Positions 23,653-35,100 of a DNA stretch of 64,000 bases are shown in pieces. The stretch is from Amphiura filiformis (Eukaryota; Echinodermata; Ophiuroidea; Amphilepidida; Amphiuridae): assembly GCF_039555335.1 (NCBI RefSeq), contig NC_092628.1:62044235-62108234 (forward strand), given 5' to 3'. How positions within the stretch are numbered: position 1 is the stretch's first letter; each line of letters begins with the position of its first letter. The position numbers and the translations under genes were made by a program. The notes under the pieces are model-generated. The model did no database searches. It worked only from the letters and a program-made list of their open reading frames with translations, and had not been told where the DNA came from.

Positions 23653-25182
23653 CTTGGCATCATCATCATGCGCATATTTCAGTGCTTTCCAATGACAATC
23701 CCTTTGAACGCAGAGACGAAGAAAATATGACGGAAAGACAGAAATCCTTTGAATGCAGAAACTTTAGTCTACAAAATGTCCAGATGTCTATAGAATGGTC
23801 GCCAAATGGTTCGGAATCGGGTAAATGGTTAGGGAAGAAAGTTGCACGGAAGTGGTGTTTGGAGGTAGGCCTAAATACCCGGGGTAAATAACAGTCAAAT
23901 ATGGCCGAAGTCTTGCAAGGGGCTCGGGAATTTCAAGATCACGTGGTTACTCATGCGCGTATTTTTTTTTTTGGGGGGCTCTGGGGAGCCAGCCCCCGGG
24001 GTCAAAGCAGGGGCAGCAAAATCGAAGGGCGGCGGGAAGAAGAATGGGCGGCAAAAAGAGGGGCGTCGGAAGAAGAAGGGGCGGCAAAAAGAATTAGTAA
24101 AGAAAAAAGGGCGGAAAATGTTAAAAAATTGTACTATAGGGGCCTACATCAAAATGTGTTGCTTTTGGGGCGGTAGCGCCTATAGGCCTATATCTTTTTT
24201 TTTTTTTTTTTTTTGCTCTTCACTTTTCAAACGACCGTAAAAAAAATTGGGGCAACCTTTTCGGGCTGTTGAGGAAGGGGCGGCAAAATTGGCTTTTCTT
24301 CAGCCCCCCAGGAAGGGGCGACCACAGTACGCCACTGTTTACTCCACAAAGGACAATGACATTTAAACACGCAATGAACACACAAGACAATGTTTTTGGT
24401 GTGATTCAAGGTCATCCGGTGAGATATGGGTAGCCATGTAACTTTCTTCAGACCTTGAATCTTTGTCCTAAGGCTGGTAATTTCTTCAGATCCACGAATC
24501 ATTCAAGTCTCCCGCCTTTTTCCTGACACCTTGCAGAAACCAATTAAACCATTTGGTGACCACTGTAAAAGCTGGACATTTTATGGACTAATGTTTCTCT
24601 CTGCATTCAAACGGATTTCTGTCTTTTCGTCATTGCATGGAACTTTCTTCCATGGTCATTGTAAGCACAGAATTTCGCGCATGATATCAATCAGTGGACA
24701 CCTTCCACCCCATTGAATAGGCTATCTAATGCAAAGAACATTGCCGCTACCATGTCTACATGTAGTACTTAATGTGAAATCTACAATATAGCCTATACAA
24801 TAAACATTGGATGAATTCTTTTTTCAGCGATGTTGCAATACTTATAACCAGTGTGTTCATATTTAATAATCATCGCATTTTCAATGTCAATTTTAATTCT
24901 TGCTAAAACCCCAAAACAAAACCCGGCTACACTAAATAGTCAATAACAAACAATGGCGAACTATAAAGTAGGCTGAATTCATTTTCTCAATTTATTGCTA
25001 AAATACTTCACACGCCTAACAAGTACAATCTTTTCAATTGTCCAATAATTTCGTTCTATTTATATTTACCTTTCTCCTAATAATCAAGTTGTATATAAAC
25101 ATTATCGTATAAAATATTATAAAGCACTAATTTATCAAAATAAAAAACAAAGCCGTAAAACATCTTACCCGCTCATTTAGAC
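23653..25182. other. Intergenic; probable transposon remnant, no gene
   Basis: 23950-24340 contains GCGGCAAAA-rich purine sequence, a long T run, and a right end reading CAGTGGCGTACTGTGGTCGC on the minus strand, a common hAT/MITE-like terminus. A matching left end was not found. The rest is featureless AT-rich DNA. Confidence 0.35.
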
Positions 25183-25525
25183 TTAAAGCCATAAATGGAT
25201 TATTTCCGTAAAATCTAAATAATCTAATATTCTTCACAAAAATGCTGAAATAATATTAAAAACAACTGCTTGGAAGGGTTTCTGTCCATTTTAAGCATAA
25301 TAACATGTTAAAGTGAATAAAATACCACTAGCTATTTTGGTTGTTATATGACTTTATGTTGACCTTTGCTCTGTAGACATACAATTAATTACAAACACAA
25401 CGAATTTAGCCGATTCTATTTATGTACAATTTGGGACTTGAGTAAACATAACAAATATGCCATAAAACTAGGTTTGAAAAAAATGGACCAATTTCGTATT
25501 ATAAGATCGTACATTATGGCTTTAA
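25183..25525. mobile_element. TTAA-flanked MITE (family also at 42118-42499)
   Basis: TTAA at both ends with inverted termini CTTAAAGCCATAA / TTATGGCTTTAAG. It shares GTTTCTGTCCATTTT, TGACTTTATGT and GATCGTACATTATG with 42118-42499. TTAA targets suggest piggyBac- or Kolobok-type mobilisation. Confidence 0.75.
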
Positions 25526-25542
25526 GGACTAAAATTATAGCT

Positions 25543-25902
25543 TTAAGGTGGTACTACACCCCTTGATAAATTTGTGACTATTTTTGCATTTTTCTCAAAA
25601 CCTATATAAATCACTGGTAACAAAAGTTATGTATATTATAGGGGCAAGGAATCCATTTACTACACTGGAATTTCAGTGACTCAAGACAAACAGCTATTGA
25701 TTTATTGATCAAATATTGGTTTTCCCTCATTTTTGACTGTAACTCCACAACTGTTGTCTGTGCTGAAATAAAATTTCCAGTGCAGTAGTTGTAGTCCTTG
25801 CCCCTATAATATACATATCTTACTTGTCACCAATGCGCTATAATTTGTGAGACAAATGCAAAAATAAGCACAAAATTGGCCAGGGGTGTAGTACCACCTT
25901 AA
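25543..25902. mobile_element. TTAA-flanked MITE, TTAAGGTGGTACTACACCCC family
   Basis: The left end TTAAGGTGGTACTACACCCC is mirrored exactly at 25883-25902. Further inverted segments (TTATAGGGGCAAGGA / TCCTTGCCCCTATAA) make the whole element fold back. 18 bp separate it from the preceding MITE. Confidence 0.85.
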
Positions 25903-26548
25903 GGGTACACGGCCTATTGTTGGTCGAAGCAGCCAAAAAAAACAACCCGATTTTCATTATTTAAATCAATATATTATTGAAAAATTACACTTTGATGTTT
26001 TGCAAAAGTTCATTCTACACATATACTTTGAAAACGTGCCTGATTTATTGTTGTTAATGAGTTATGTACGTCTTACAAAAGTAATGTTGTTTCAGCCCTC
26101 TTTACAACATAACTCAAGAACCACAGGACCTACAAAAGAGTATCTGTGATATTTGAATTCTTCTACACGCCCGCTATGAAATGATCAATGCAATTTTTGC
26201 CAAAGCTCACTACCATTCGCAAGATGCTGTGAACTATACCATATCGCAACAGTTTAAAATAGTTGAATATGTCATATCAATGTCATGAATAATAATGGGC
26301 GAAAATGTTGACTTAACTTCACTTGTTTGTTAAATAATACAAACAAGGGAAGAGGCTTACGCATCATTCACGGGAACATAGAAACAGTCAAACATTAAAA
26401 ACTATCGCACGAGATCAAACTAATGATGCTTAATCATACAGGGAAAAAGAATTACGCATCGCACACTAGCACTATTAAACATGAAATTACATTTGGAAAC
26501 ATGACATGCATAGGCAGATATACCAGAGCAAAAACTCCGAACATACCT
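25903..26548. other. Intergenic, no gene seen
   Basis: AT-rich, no motif recognised; a 114-codon open frame at 26423-26767 crosses the tRNA-like sequence and is not credible as a protein. Confidence 0.4.
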
Positions 26549-26621
26549 GCCTGTGCGGGGACATTGAACCCCGGACCTCTCACTTGCAGGGTGAGCGTTC
26601 TAACCACTGAGCTACACAGAC
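26549..26621 (-). tRNA. tRNA-Ala(UGC)-like sequence, probably a pseudogene or SINE head
   Basis: On the minus strand the 7-bp acceptor arms GTCTGTG and CACAGGC pair fully (one T:G). The A box is TAGCTCAGTGG, the anticodon arm CTCAC-CCTGCAA-GTGAG gives anticodon TGC, and the T arm is CGGGG-TTCAATGT-CCCCG. The T loop is 8 rather than 7 nt and the D stem has a mismatch. No T-run terminator follows closely. It could be a functional but odd tRNA, yet a SINE origin is likelier. Confidence 0.5.
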
Positions 26622-27173
26622 TGTCCCTGATAAACAGGACTCAAGTCTGGTACTTTGTAGGTATTCTGAAAATCAAAATGCAAAATGTTTTTGGTTTGTT
26701 TAGGCCATATCGTAAACTTTCACCAAATAGGTTTAATACAAACATACATTTTAGCACTGAGAGTTGATTTTATTGATTTTGTACTTTAATGATTTTTGTA
26801 TATAATATTTGTCAAATGTTTCCCAAATCTTTTGCAGATATATAACAATCTACTAGATTTAATAAAAAACCTAAAACAACAAAACTAAACGCGGTGCAAT
26901 TGTTTAAAAAAATGCGCGCGGCCTACGGGAATAAACTTCCCTAAGAAACGTATTATGAATGAGAGGCACACTTAAGCTGGGCCTAAACTTTTATGAGAAA
27001 AATATTACCCTTTTTTTAGACGCCAACATCTTAATGCTGTTGGGGTAAAGTAGTGGAGTGTGAGTGAGGTTACACCTTTAATATAAAATTAAGTAACTGC
27101 TGAATATCTCTAAAATCGAGATTATAGGGATTGCAACCAGCCAGAATTACGCGTTTCTTATAATTATACTAAT

Positions 27174-28045
27174 TAGAGAGATTGCGATGTTCCAAACGCA
27201 GCACGTGGACCTTACGTTTTCACGCACGTTTTTACGTACGTTAATACTGTGTTAAATATTGCTGGTCTCGGTTCCAAATTGGATTGTGCTCATTCGTCAT
27301 GAAGGAGAACAAGTCGGCTGGAACAAAGACTATAAATCTGATCTAATCTAATCTAGGTCGATAGAGGGCATAGTGATTGAAAAATTAACAGTAAGTGCAG
27401 GCTACTGAGTCTCTGCCTGATTCAAACAGCCCGCTTTTGATTTTGACTAAAATTTTGACTTAACATGCTGTTTAAACTTAATTGTATTTTTGTGCTCCCC
27501 AAATATTATAGTTGCCCAAAAATATATATTTTGGTAGATTAAAGATCACTACATCCATATATCATGACTTTACTTTCAAAATAGACTTTTTCGTCCTGAA
27601 AATTGGGCGCGTTGCATGAACTTCGACATGAGGTAAAATCAGCATATTTCAACGTAGCATCTGCGTTTTATACTACGTTGGAATCAAAAATGGGAAATCG
27701 CAATGTCATTTTTTGTACGCAAAGTATCACACACATTTCAATGGTTAATCACTGCGTATGGACATCGCGTATAAATTTAGTCGATTTTCATCACATCGCT
27801 GTAACTTTATTGTAATGATTTGTTACAAACAAAAAGGATTATATGTTCATTATGATTGACTGTCTTTAACATATTGTGAAATGGACAAATTTTGTGCCTT
27901 TTCAACGATGTATCTACGTTTATTTCGCACGTGGAAAATCTTCAAAACTGGCTAAATACGTGACCTCGCTTCAATACAGGAGAGTGGTTTTAAATAGATC
28001 AACGTACGTCCGATACCTACGTTTGGAATTCGCAATCTCTCTATT
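27174..28045. mobile_element. TIR element downstream of the RdRP gene
   Basis: AGAGAGATTGCGATGTTCCA at the left faces CGTTTGGAATTCGCAATCTC at the right (about 20-bp imperfect TIR). The interior of about 870 bp has no ORF over 70 codons. Its right end lies inside the 990-bp tandem duplication, so it predates that event. Confidence 0.65.
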
Positions 28046-29907
28046 ACTGTAATAATGAGTTTCACGCAAATATGTGTTCCAGGAGACAGAATCACATCTT
28101 TAACACGTTTCCTAGTTCCAAACAGAAAGAAACGAATTCGCGAGCAAATGTTTCACAGCTTTCGTCATCCCGTTCCAAATCTGGTAATTTTGGAATGACC
28201 GTAACTTCTCTTCGATTTCGGCTGACATGTTCGAACCTTCCATTGCCATCCGGACGTGTATGTTCATCTACCTCGGTAACTCGTACTTCGACATCGTTCA
28301 GAAACTGACTACGTAGCTCGTTACTTTGGGCGCGATATTTTATTATGCGCTTATAGCGAACACAGCCTATTTTACTACTGAACTCTGGAGCAACTTGCAG
28401 GTCATCCTCGTCACCTACGATGATAGCTATTTCGGGATCAGTAAATGTTTCGTAATCCTCGATTGCTTTTACATCCTCAAGGCTCAGAATTCGACGCGAC
28501 TGGACCGCTAACCGAAGGTCCTTCACATCCGACAGTGAAGCTTTCCTCTGTACTCGACGCTTGATGTCAAATGCTTGCCACTTGAAGTGAGACAGACGAA
28601 GTTCCATGAACTTTCTGTTGTCATCCAGGACGATAACACCACTCATGTTTCTTTCCATTCTGTACTGCATGTTGTACTTTGATACCCTTTCACTAACTGC
28701 AAAGTTATATTGACTTAGGAAGTTGTCCAGGGCATCAGAAGGTGCATCACTAGGGATAAAAGATGACATGAGACATCGTTGTTGCTTGAGAAAATCACCA
28801 CGATTTAATCCAGTTGGCCTCCTACCCCTTCCTCTTCCACGTCCTCTTCCGCGACCTCTTCCACCACGTCTGCCTCTTCCAGGAAACAACTGAGCAGGTG
28901 AAGAACCATAAAATTCTCACGTGGAAAATCTTCAAAACTGGCTAAATACGTGACCTCGCTTCAATACAGGAGAGTGGTTTTAAATAGATCAACGTACGTC
29001 CGATACCTACGTTTGGAATTCGCAATCTCTCTATTACTGTAATAATGAGTTTCACGCAAATATGTGTTCCAGGAGACAGAATCACATCTTTAACACGTTT
29101 CCTAGTTCCAAACAGAAAGAAACGAATTCGCGAGCAAATGTTTCACAGCTTTCGTCATCCCGTTCCAAATCTGGTAATTTTGGAATGACCGTAACTTCTC
29201 TTCGATTTCGGCTGACATGTTCGAACCTTCCATTGCCATCCGGACGTGTATGTTCATCTACCTCGGTAACTCGTACTTCGACATCGTTCAGAAACTGACT
29301 ACGTAGCTCGTTACTTTGGGCGCGATATTTTATTATGCGCTTATAGCGAACACAGCCTATTTTACTACTGAACTCTGGAGCAACTTGCAGGTCATCCTCG
29401 TCACCTACGATGATAGCTATTTCGGGATCAGTAAATGTTTCGTAATCCTCGATTGCTTTTACATCCTCAAGGCTCAGAATTCGACGCGACTGGACCGCTA
29501 ACCGAAGGTCCTTCACATCCGACAGTGAAGCTTTCCTCTGTACTCGACGCTTGATGTCAAATGCTTGCCACTTGAAGTGAGACAGACGAAGTTCCATGAA
29601 CTTTCTGTTGTCATCCAGGACGATAACACCACTCATGTTTCTTTCCATTCTGTACTGCATGTTGTACTTTGATACCCTTTCACTAACTGCAAAGTTATAT
29701 TGACTTAGGAAGTTGTCCAGGGCATCAGAAGGTGCATCACTAGGGATAAAAGATGACATGAGACATCGTTGTTGCTTGAGAAAATCACCACGATTTAATC
29801 CAGTTGGCCTCCTACCCCTTCCTCTTCCACGTCCTCTTCCGCGACCTCTTCCACCACGTCTGCCTCTTCCAGGAAACAACTGAGCAGGTGAAGAACCATA
29901 AAATTCT
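27928..29907. repeat. 990-bp direct tandem duplication of the RdRP 3' end
   Basis: 27928-28917 and 28918-29907 are repeated with a 990-bp offset, and I saw no difference in the lines compared. The unit starts CACGTGGAAAATCTTCAAAA in the TIR element and ends in TAAAATTCTC within the coding exon. It duplicates the last 276 or so codons, the stop and the 3' flank. Confidence 0.95.
28092..28917 (-). pseudogene. Duplicated 3' fragment of the RdRP-fusion gene
   Basis: Identical in protein to the last 265 residues of the gene (from the RG-rich tract to LELGNVLKM and the stop). It has no upstream coding sequence of its own because the next unit's 3' flank precedes it. It cannot make the RdRP, but could provide an alternative 3' UTR if transcription reads through. 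Confidence 0.85.
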
Positions 29908-32156
29908 CTTGAAATGCTCTTGAACCTGGTTTGCTCTTCGTCAAACTCTCCGACAGTAGCACAGGATTCGACGCCATTTCCATTCACTACGTATACACTC
30001 CCAAACCTTGCGATAGCTCTAATGTCGCCGTGTGATGCTGGATTGTAGGCATTCCGTACAGTCCGAACCTGTCGAAGAAATGACTTCACAAAATGGTCTT
30101 TTTCTTGACTTTGTACTGCGCTCTGGGAGCGTCTTAGCACTGGAACTTGGCAAGCTGTATCATCATGCTGTGGATGCCTTTCACCATTGTAGGGAACAAG
30201 CCGAATTGGATCATCAAGAGTTTGGTAACCTTCCAGTATTGTCTCGTGTGACTCAGAGATGTGAGAGTTTGATAATCGCGCGTTAGTTACAATTGCCGAT
30301 TGGCCTTCAATTTTTTGGAGTTGTTCTTCTAAACGCCACAACGAAAGCTGGTCACCCCATGCTTCTAATATCAAACCCGGAGTTTTAGTGAAGTCTCTTC
30401 GTCTGATGCTGACTTCTGCTCCAGTTTGACGACCAAGACGGGTAGCATTGAAATCTTCAGCACCGATCAAGGATCCGTAACTTTCTTCCGATAAGGTACG
30501 TATCACGTGGCCTTCTTGAGTAGAACCAATGATACCAGTAATGCTATCAACACTACTGCTACATGCAACACTGTGAAAGGCCTGTAGTGAACACTGTCGG
30601 ATCCTCTTCGCCATTGCACTATGTAGATTCAAATATGGACAAAGCACTCTATCAGGAACTGTTGGGTCTTTGATGATGCTAAGATTTTCGGTTCCGCAGT
30701 ACTTCAGGAATCTCACCAATAAGGCGCCTGCATGAATACCTTCTTGAGGACTTTCAGTAATAGATGACCACAGATCAGTTGAGCCTTTCATGTACTCTTC
30801 GCACAAGTGCTGTATCTTGTCGACAGGAATGAGAGTAATATTTTCTTCAGTTGTGACGAAATCAAAGAACAACAAGGAAAAGATCTCTGATCCCATCGCA
30901 TCACTCTGACGATTGCCGACTACATGGTAACGCTTCCCCCACTTGTGCAGCACGACTAGAACGTCTCGTAGCATTGGGTATTTTAGAAAACAAGCCTTGA
31001 TGAATACGCTATGTCGCAAGGCAAGCTGAGATATGGTCACATTCATGACTTCATTGCTGTTATGATATTTTATGTCTAGAGACGTCTCTTCTCGATCTCT
31101 CCGATAATTTACCACACTCCAGGATCTCAGAACATCGACCACCTGTTGCAATGCCAATTCGACGGTTTCTTCAGTGTGTACTAGAAAGAAATTGACATCA
31201 GACTGTAGATGCAAAAGACCGGTTAGTGCTGAACCAATGTGAAGTAACCTAACCTGCAGGTTTTCACTGTTGAGCGCTTCCACGATTTTGGCTGTTGCTT
31301 CTTCCAGCTTCTCTTTCTTGATTGATTCCATGTATTCCTCCACATTTGTATGGTAGTCGTGAATACTCTGATTTACATTGTCGATTGCTTCTTTGGTCGG
31401 AAGAAGTGGGCGTGGGTTAGACATACCCACACTATCATCTTCAGTGCCAGTCTCAGCCGTTTGGGCATTTTGAAGAGCAAGCTCGGCGAGAACATCACTT
31501 ATGACCCATGGAAAACTCAGAAGAGTTTGGGAGGCGTCTTCGCCTGAACCTGCGTGTGACGCTACTCCATAGGTTGCTTGATACCACGCAGCAGCTTTGG
31601 CGAAAGCTCTCGGCTTTACATCAGGTGATTTCCAAGCTCCTTCTCCCCCGAACTCTTGGAAAAAATGACGACGAGTAGTTTTTGCGATGACGCTCATTCG
31701 GCTTTTGATAATATTGCTGATTTCGAAGCGCTCGTTTTTCAACATACCATTGATGCTTTTTACCTGGGTTAAGCATCCGGAGACAATTTCACCTTCCGTC
31801 TTTATGCCGTACAAATTCATGATGGATTTCAGCTTAGAATTGTAGGCGTCCCTTTCGGTTACTGCAACTTCCATGAAGCCTTGTTTCCTTGGATGATCCA
31901 AGATAAGATCAGGTTGTGTTGTTGGCGGTGTAGTTGTGACTGATGAGGCAGTGGTTTCAAGAGCTTGACATTGACGAAACAAACTACCAAGGACCTTTTT
32001 TGACCAATAATGTGGCTTGTCTACTTTCATCATGTAATCTGGATATCTGCTAGGACGATGCTCTGGTTTCATATCAGCTGCCTTTCCTGTTTTGGGGAAA
32101 TCGACAGCTATGGAGTGAAGGCCTGCGAGCTCTAAGCAGACCTTAGAGAAAATGCC
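29082..32156 (-). CDS. RdRP exon 4, C-terminal part: RDR tail, nucleotidyltransferase-like, KH-like, RG tract
   Basis: After the frame break the RDR continues (CLELAGLHSIAVDFPKTGKA, RYPDYMMK, AWYQATYG, SFPWVISDVLAELAL). Counting from the first Met of the open frame (32070-32072), residues about 235-480 look like a TUTase/poly(A)-polymerase domain: IGSALTGLLHLQSDVNFFLV (31180-31245), VMNVTISQLAL, then LRDVLVVLHKWGKRYHVVG and a helical LLVRFLKYCG. Residues about 530-600 resemble a KH fold (GSLIGAEDFNATRLGRQTGA, then PGLILEAWGDQLSLWRLEEQ). Residues about 736-758 are an RG repeat. The last 230 residues are charged and not recognised. Stop TGA at 29082-29084. The NTase assignment is by motif pattern, the KH one weaker. 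Confidence 0.75.
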   Translation of the reverse strand, partial: GIFSKVCLELAGLHSIAVDFPKTGKAADMKPEHRPSRYPDYMMKVDKPHYWSKKVLGSLFRQCQALETTASSVTTTPPTTQPDLILDHPRKQGFMEVAVTERDAYNSKLKSIMNLYGIKTEGEIVSGCLTQVKSINGMLKNERFEISNIIKSRMSVIAKTTRRHFFQEFGGEGAWKSPDVKPRAFAKAAAWYQATYGVASHAGSGEDASQTLLSFPWVISDVLAELALQNAQTAETGTEDDSVGMSNPRPLLPTKEAIDNVNQSIHDYHTNVEEYMESIKKEKLEEATAKIVEALNSENLQVRLLHIGSALTGLLHLQSDVNFFLVHTEETVELALQQVVDVLRSWSVVNYRRDREETSLDIKYHNSNEVMNVTISQLALRHSVFIKACFLKYPMLRDVLVVLHKWGKRYHVVGNRQSDAMGSEIFSLLFFDFVTTEENITLIPVDKIQHLCEEYMKGSTDLWSSITESPQEGIHAGALLVRFLKYCGTENLSIIKDPTVPDRVLCPYLNLHSAMAKRIRQCSLQAFHSVACSSSVDSITGIIGSTQEGHVIRTLSEESYGSLIGAEDFNATRLGRQTGAEVSIRRRDFTKTPGLILEAWGDQLSLWRLEEQLQKIEGQSAIVTNARLSNSHISESHETILEGYQTLDDPIRLVPYNGERHPQHDDTACQVPVLRRSQSAVQSQEKDHFVKSFLRQVRTVRNAYNPASHGDIRAIARFGSVYVVNGNGVESCATVGEFDEEQTRFKSISREFYGSSPAQLFPGRGRRGGRGRGRGRGRGRGRRPTGLNRGDFLKQQRCLMSSFIPSDAPSDALDNFLSQYNFAVSERVSKYNMQYRMERNMSGVIVLDDNRKFMELRLSHFKWQAFDIKRRVQRKASLSDVKDLRLAVQSRRILSLEDVKAIEDYETFTDPEIAIIVGDEDDLQVAPEFSSKIGCVRYKRIIKYRAQSNELRSQFLNDVEVRVTEVDEHTRPDGNGRFEHVSRNRREVTVIPKLPDLERDDESCETFAREFVSFCLELGNVLKM

Positions 32157-35100
32157 TTCTTTTGAATGTCGGCATTAGCAAGGTGTGCGTTGGCAATCAA
32201 TCCCAATTGATCACTGCTGATGTAGTTGGCAACAAATTCTTGTATGTCTTCTTCTGTTACCTCTCTGTTCAGCTTCTTCTTCGGCTGGCTGGTGTAATCC
32301 ATGGCTTCCTGATTGTTTAATATTTGAAATCCTGGAGCCCATGTAACGAAATACATGTCACCATCTAAATCTGAGCCTGATATCTCATTTGGATGTGGTC
32401 GTTTTCCTTTCGACGGGAATACAATGCAATCAACGCAGTGGTGAAGGGCTTCTACATCAACTGCTTGAAACTTGCGTACATCTCCCGGATGGAAACACGG
32501 ATTCTTGGTTACCATAACATCTCCACTAACGATTGTACTCTCCTTCTTCTCGTCATGGATCTTATTCGAATATTGTACAAATACCTGTCCATATTCCAAA
32601 GTTCTTGTTTCATCCATTATCCCCATCATGATCCTTCCTTCCGATATGTCGATCTCAATCCGCGTGCGCCGAAGTAATTCATCCAGCCTGGTTGCATGTA
32701 CTGCATGGAGTATTTCCCGGAAATGAGGATCTGACGTCAGGGAGAAACCGGCAGCTTTGAGTTGGGTAAATCTAACACGTGGTTGTGCACGTAACAGAGC
32801 TTCTAGTGCACGGTCTTCGTCTAGAAACATTTCTGCCAACCGATAGAGCATTTGGTCCTGCCTCTGGATAAATTCTTCGTCCCGTATGCCCAACTGAGAA
32901 AGCAAAGTGATGACTTGACGATTAAGAAACAACTGCCCTGAAAAGCAAAATGAAAACATCCAGCTGTTAATATCGTTAAGAGTGTTTGTAAACGGTATTA
33001 ATATTCACGAGGCAATAAGCCAATGGCAGCGGATCTTTGATAAGTGCTTTTGGTGCATTGACTTTGCCAATACACGACGCAATTTCCGTTCGCGTGTTAC
33101 TGCGTGACGAAGCGCTGTCTTGGTCATTTAATTACGGGTGAGCTATTCTGGGCCGCCAACGATGGATTTTCATTTTACTTTTGATTTGGTAAATTTTGAT
33201 AACCAGCTATCTTGATAACAACGACGGTTCTACGATGTTCATGAACGAGGTTAATGACTTATAATTGACCTTTCATTTTTTCCAGACACAATATACTCCC
33301 CCTTCAAGGTCATGCATTGATCTAGTAGAATATTAAAAGGCCCGTGCATTAATGTTTGTCAATTGCAGTACAAATGAATTATATTCCGTCATTAACCTCT
33401 AATTCAGAGTATCATAAGTTCAAAGAAAAACTTGTCTTTGTTTCAATACCCAATCAGATGTTTTGCTGCTATCTTTTCTGCAAAGTTTTCGACATTTCCA
33501 CACCAAATCGAACCATTTCAGATCTGAAATACTACAGTCTAAACTTAATGTAAGATATCGTTCTCTGTAATTCTTACCTGGGTGTGTTGTAGCCATAACT
33601 TCTAAGCTTTTATGCTTCGACTCGAATTTCTTCATGCTTGGTCGTATTTGCATCACCTTGGTCTTGCCGTTAGAGTCAGTAGGGTGTGGCCAGGTTGATA
33701 CCACTCCTTTGCATCCAGCGTATCTGATCTGGAAGGCTGATGGTGTGCTTTCCATGTCCAATGCTTTTGATACCTGTGGCATTTGAGAGTAAACAAATCT
33801 AGTCAATGCAAGCGGCTATTAGAATTCAGTGGTATTGTGATACTAACCACAGTGAAAAGTTGTATTCCTACGACCAATTGGGTCTTAACCTGAACTACCA
33901 TTTTATCGATCTCAAATTAAGCTTGGCCTATTTACAAGCGAATAGCATTGGCAGCTGAGTGAAAAACAAACACCACGGTCTTATACACAAAATTGCATGG
34001 TTCCTAGCAGACCTTACCGTTATGATTGATTTGATAGGGTGCCTGGTATATGGCAATGTTCGCGTTGTGAAATATTATTTCGAGCTGTTGACTGGATATA
34101 AAAAACGCAGACAAAAAAAGTCAAGAATTTACTGCAAAACCTACGTCTGCTGCTAAATCCTGCGATATTGTCCCAACACCATCCGAGAAGCAGTATTTGC
34201 TGAGGGTTCCACGAGGTGTTCTGTATGGGGTTTCAACATCTGCAATTTCTTGCACGTTTAAATCTTCCACACTCCTTTTTGTGTCTTTAGATGAAGAGAA
34301 AAATTGTCCCATACGAGCCACATAAGATGCTACGCATCGTTCCTCTGATAGGTCACCCATCCATCTTGAACCGAAAGGAATTACAAGGAGTTAAAAAAAT
34401 GTAATTAGACGATAGCATAATATAATTTTTGATACTTTACGGTGTTACAACAAAATATTACATGGTTGCTAGCGCATATCTTTACCGTTATGATTGATTT
34501 GAAAGAGTGCCTGGTAAACAAGAATCTACATGGGTTCTTGTTTGACACAGATGTTTAATTGCATATATTACATTACAATCGAACGGCTTCGAGCAGGAAG
34601 GAGAGGTTAAAATCCGTTAATAAGGAGTGGTGGCGATACAAATATTTTTAATTTACTTTATGCAAGTATTGACTATAATACACTTTTAATTGTGCAGAAA
34701 CCTTTTAAGCATCAAACAATATGTTATGCAATTCTGTGGGCCATGATCTGAAAGAAAAACCAAACGGCCTCAAAGTCTGACAAAGCTCTTTTTAAGTCTC
34801 ATATTTTACGACTTGTCAATGTGTTTTGGCCGTTTCACAGTTTACTACCTTACCTTCTGACGGACTTAATTCTGGTCTTCTGAGTCCCATCTGGAACAAA
34901 GAACCAACACCCGTGGTCTCTAAGTTGGCTATTAGAGCAGGCAAGGAATTCGTAGCATCTAGACCCAACTCGAATACCGTGTTTTAGCACACTCTTAATA
35001 CGGTCCGTGATCTTCGTCATGAAACGGGGGACAGGAGACATGAGCTTGCAGTAATCTTCATCTCGGAATGCCACGCGTAGAAATCGATCGGCACCGTATT

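Noticed and set aside
24180-24215. Poly-T run as a retrogene poly(A) tail
   Set aside because: No coding sequence upstream on the minus strand; it lies inside a MITE-like remnant.
28072-29501. Plus-strand open frames repeated in both 990-bp units
   Set aside because: Antisense shadows of the RdRP C-terminal exon.
28092-32072. Virus-derived RdRP
   Set aside because: The DLDGD motif, RDR-specific blocks and GT-AG introns identify the cellular QDE-1/RDR family, not a viral polymerase integration.
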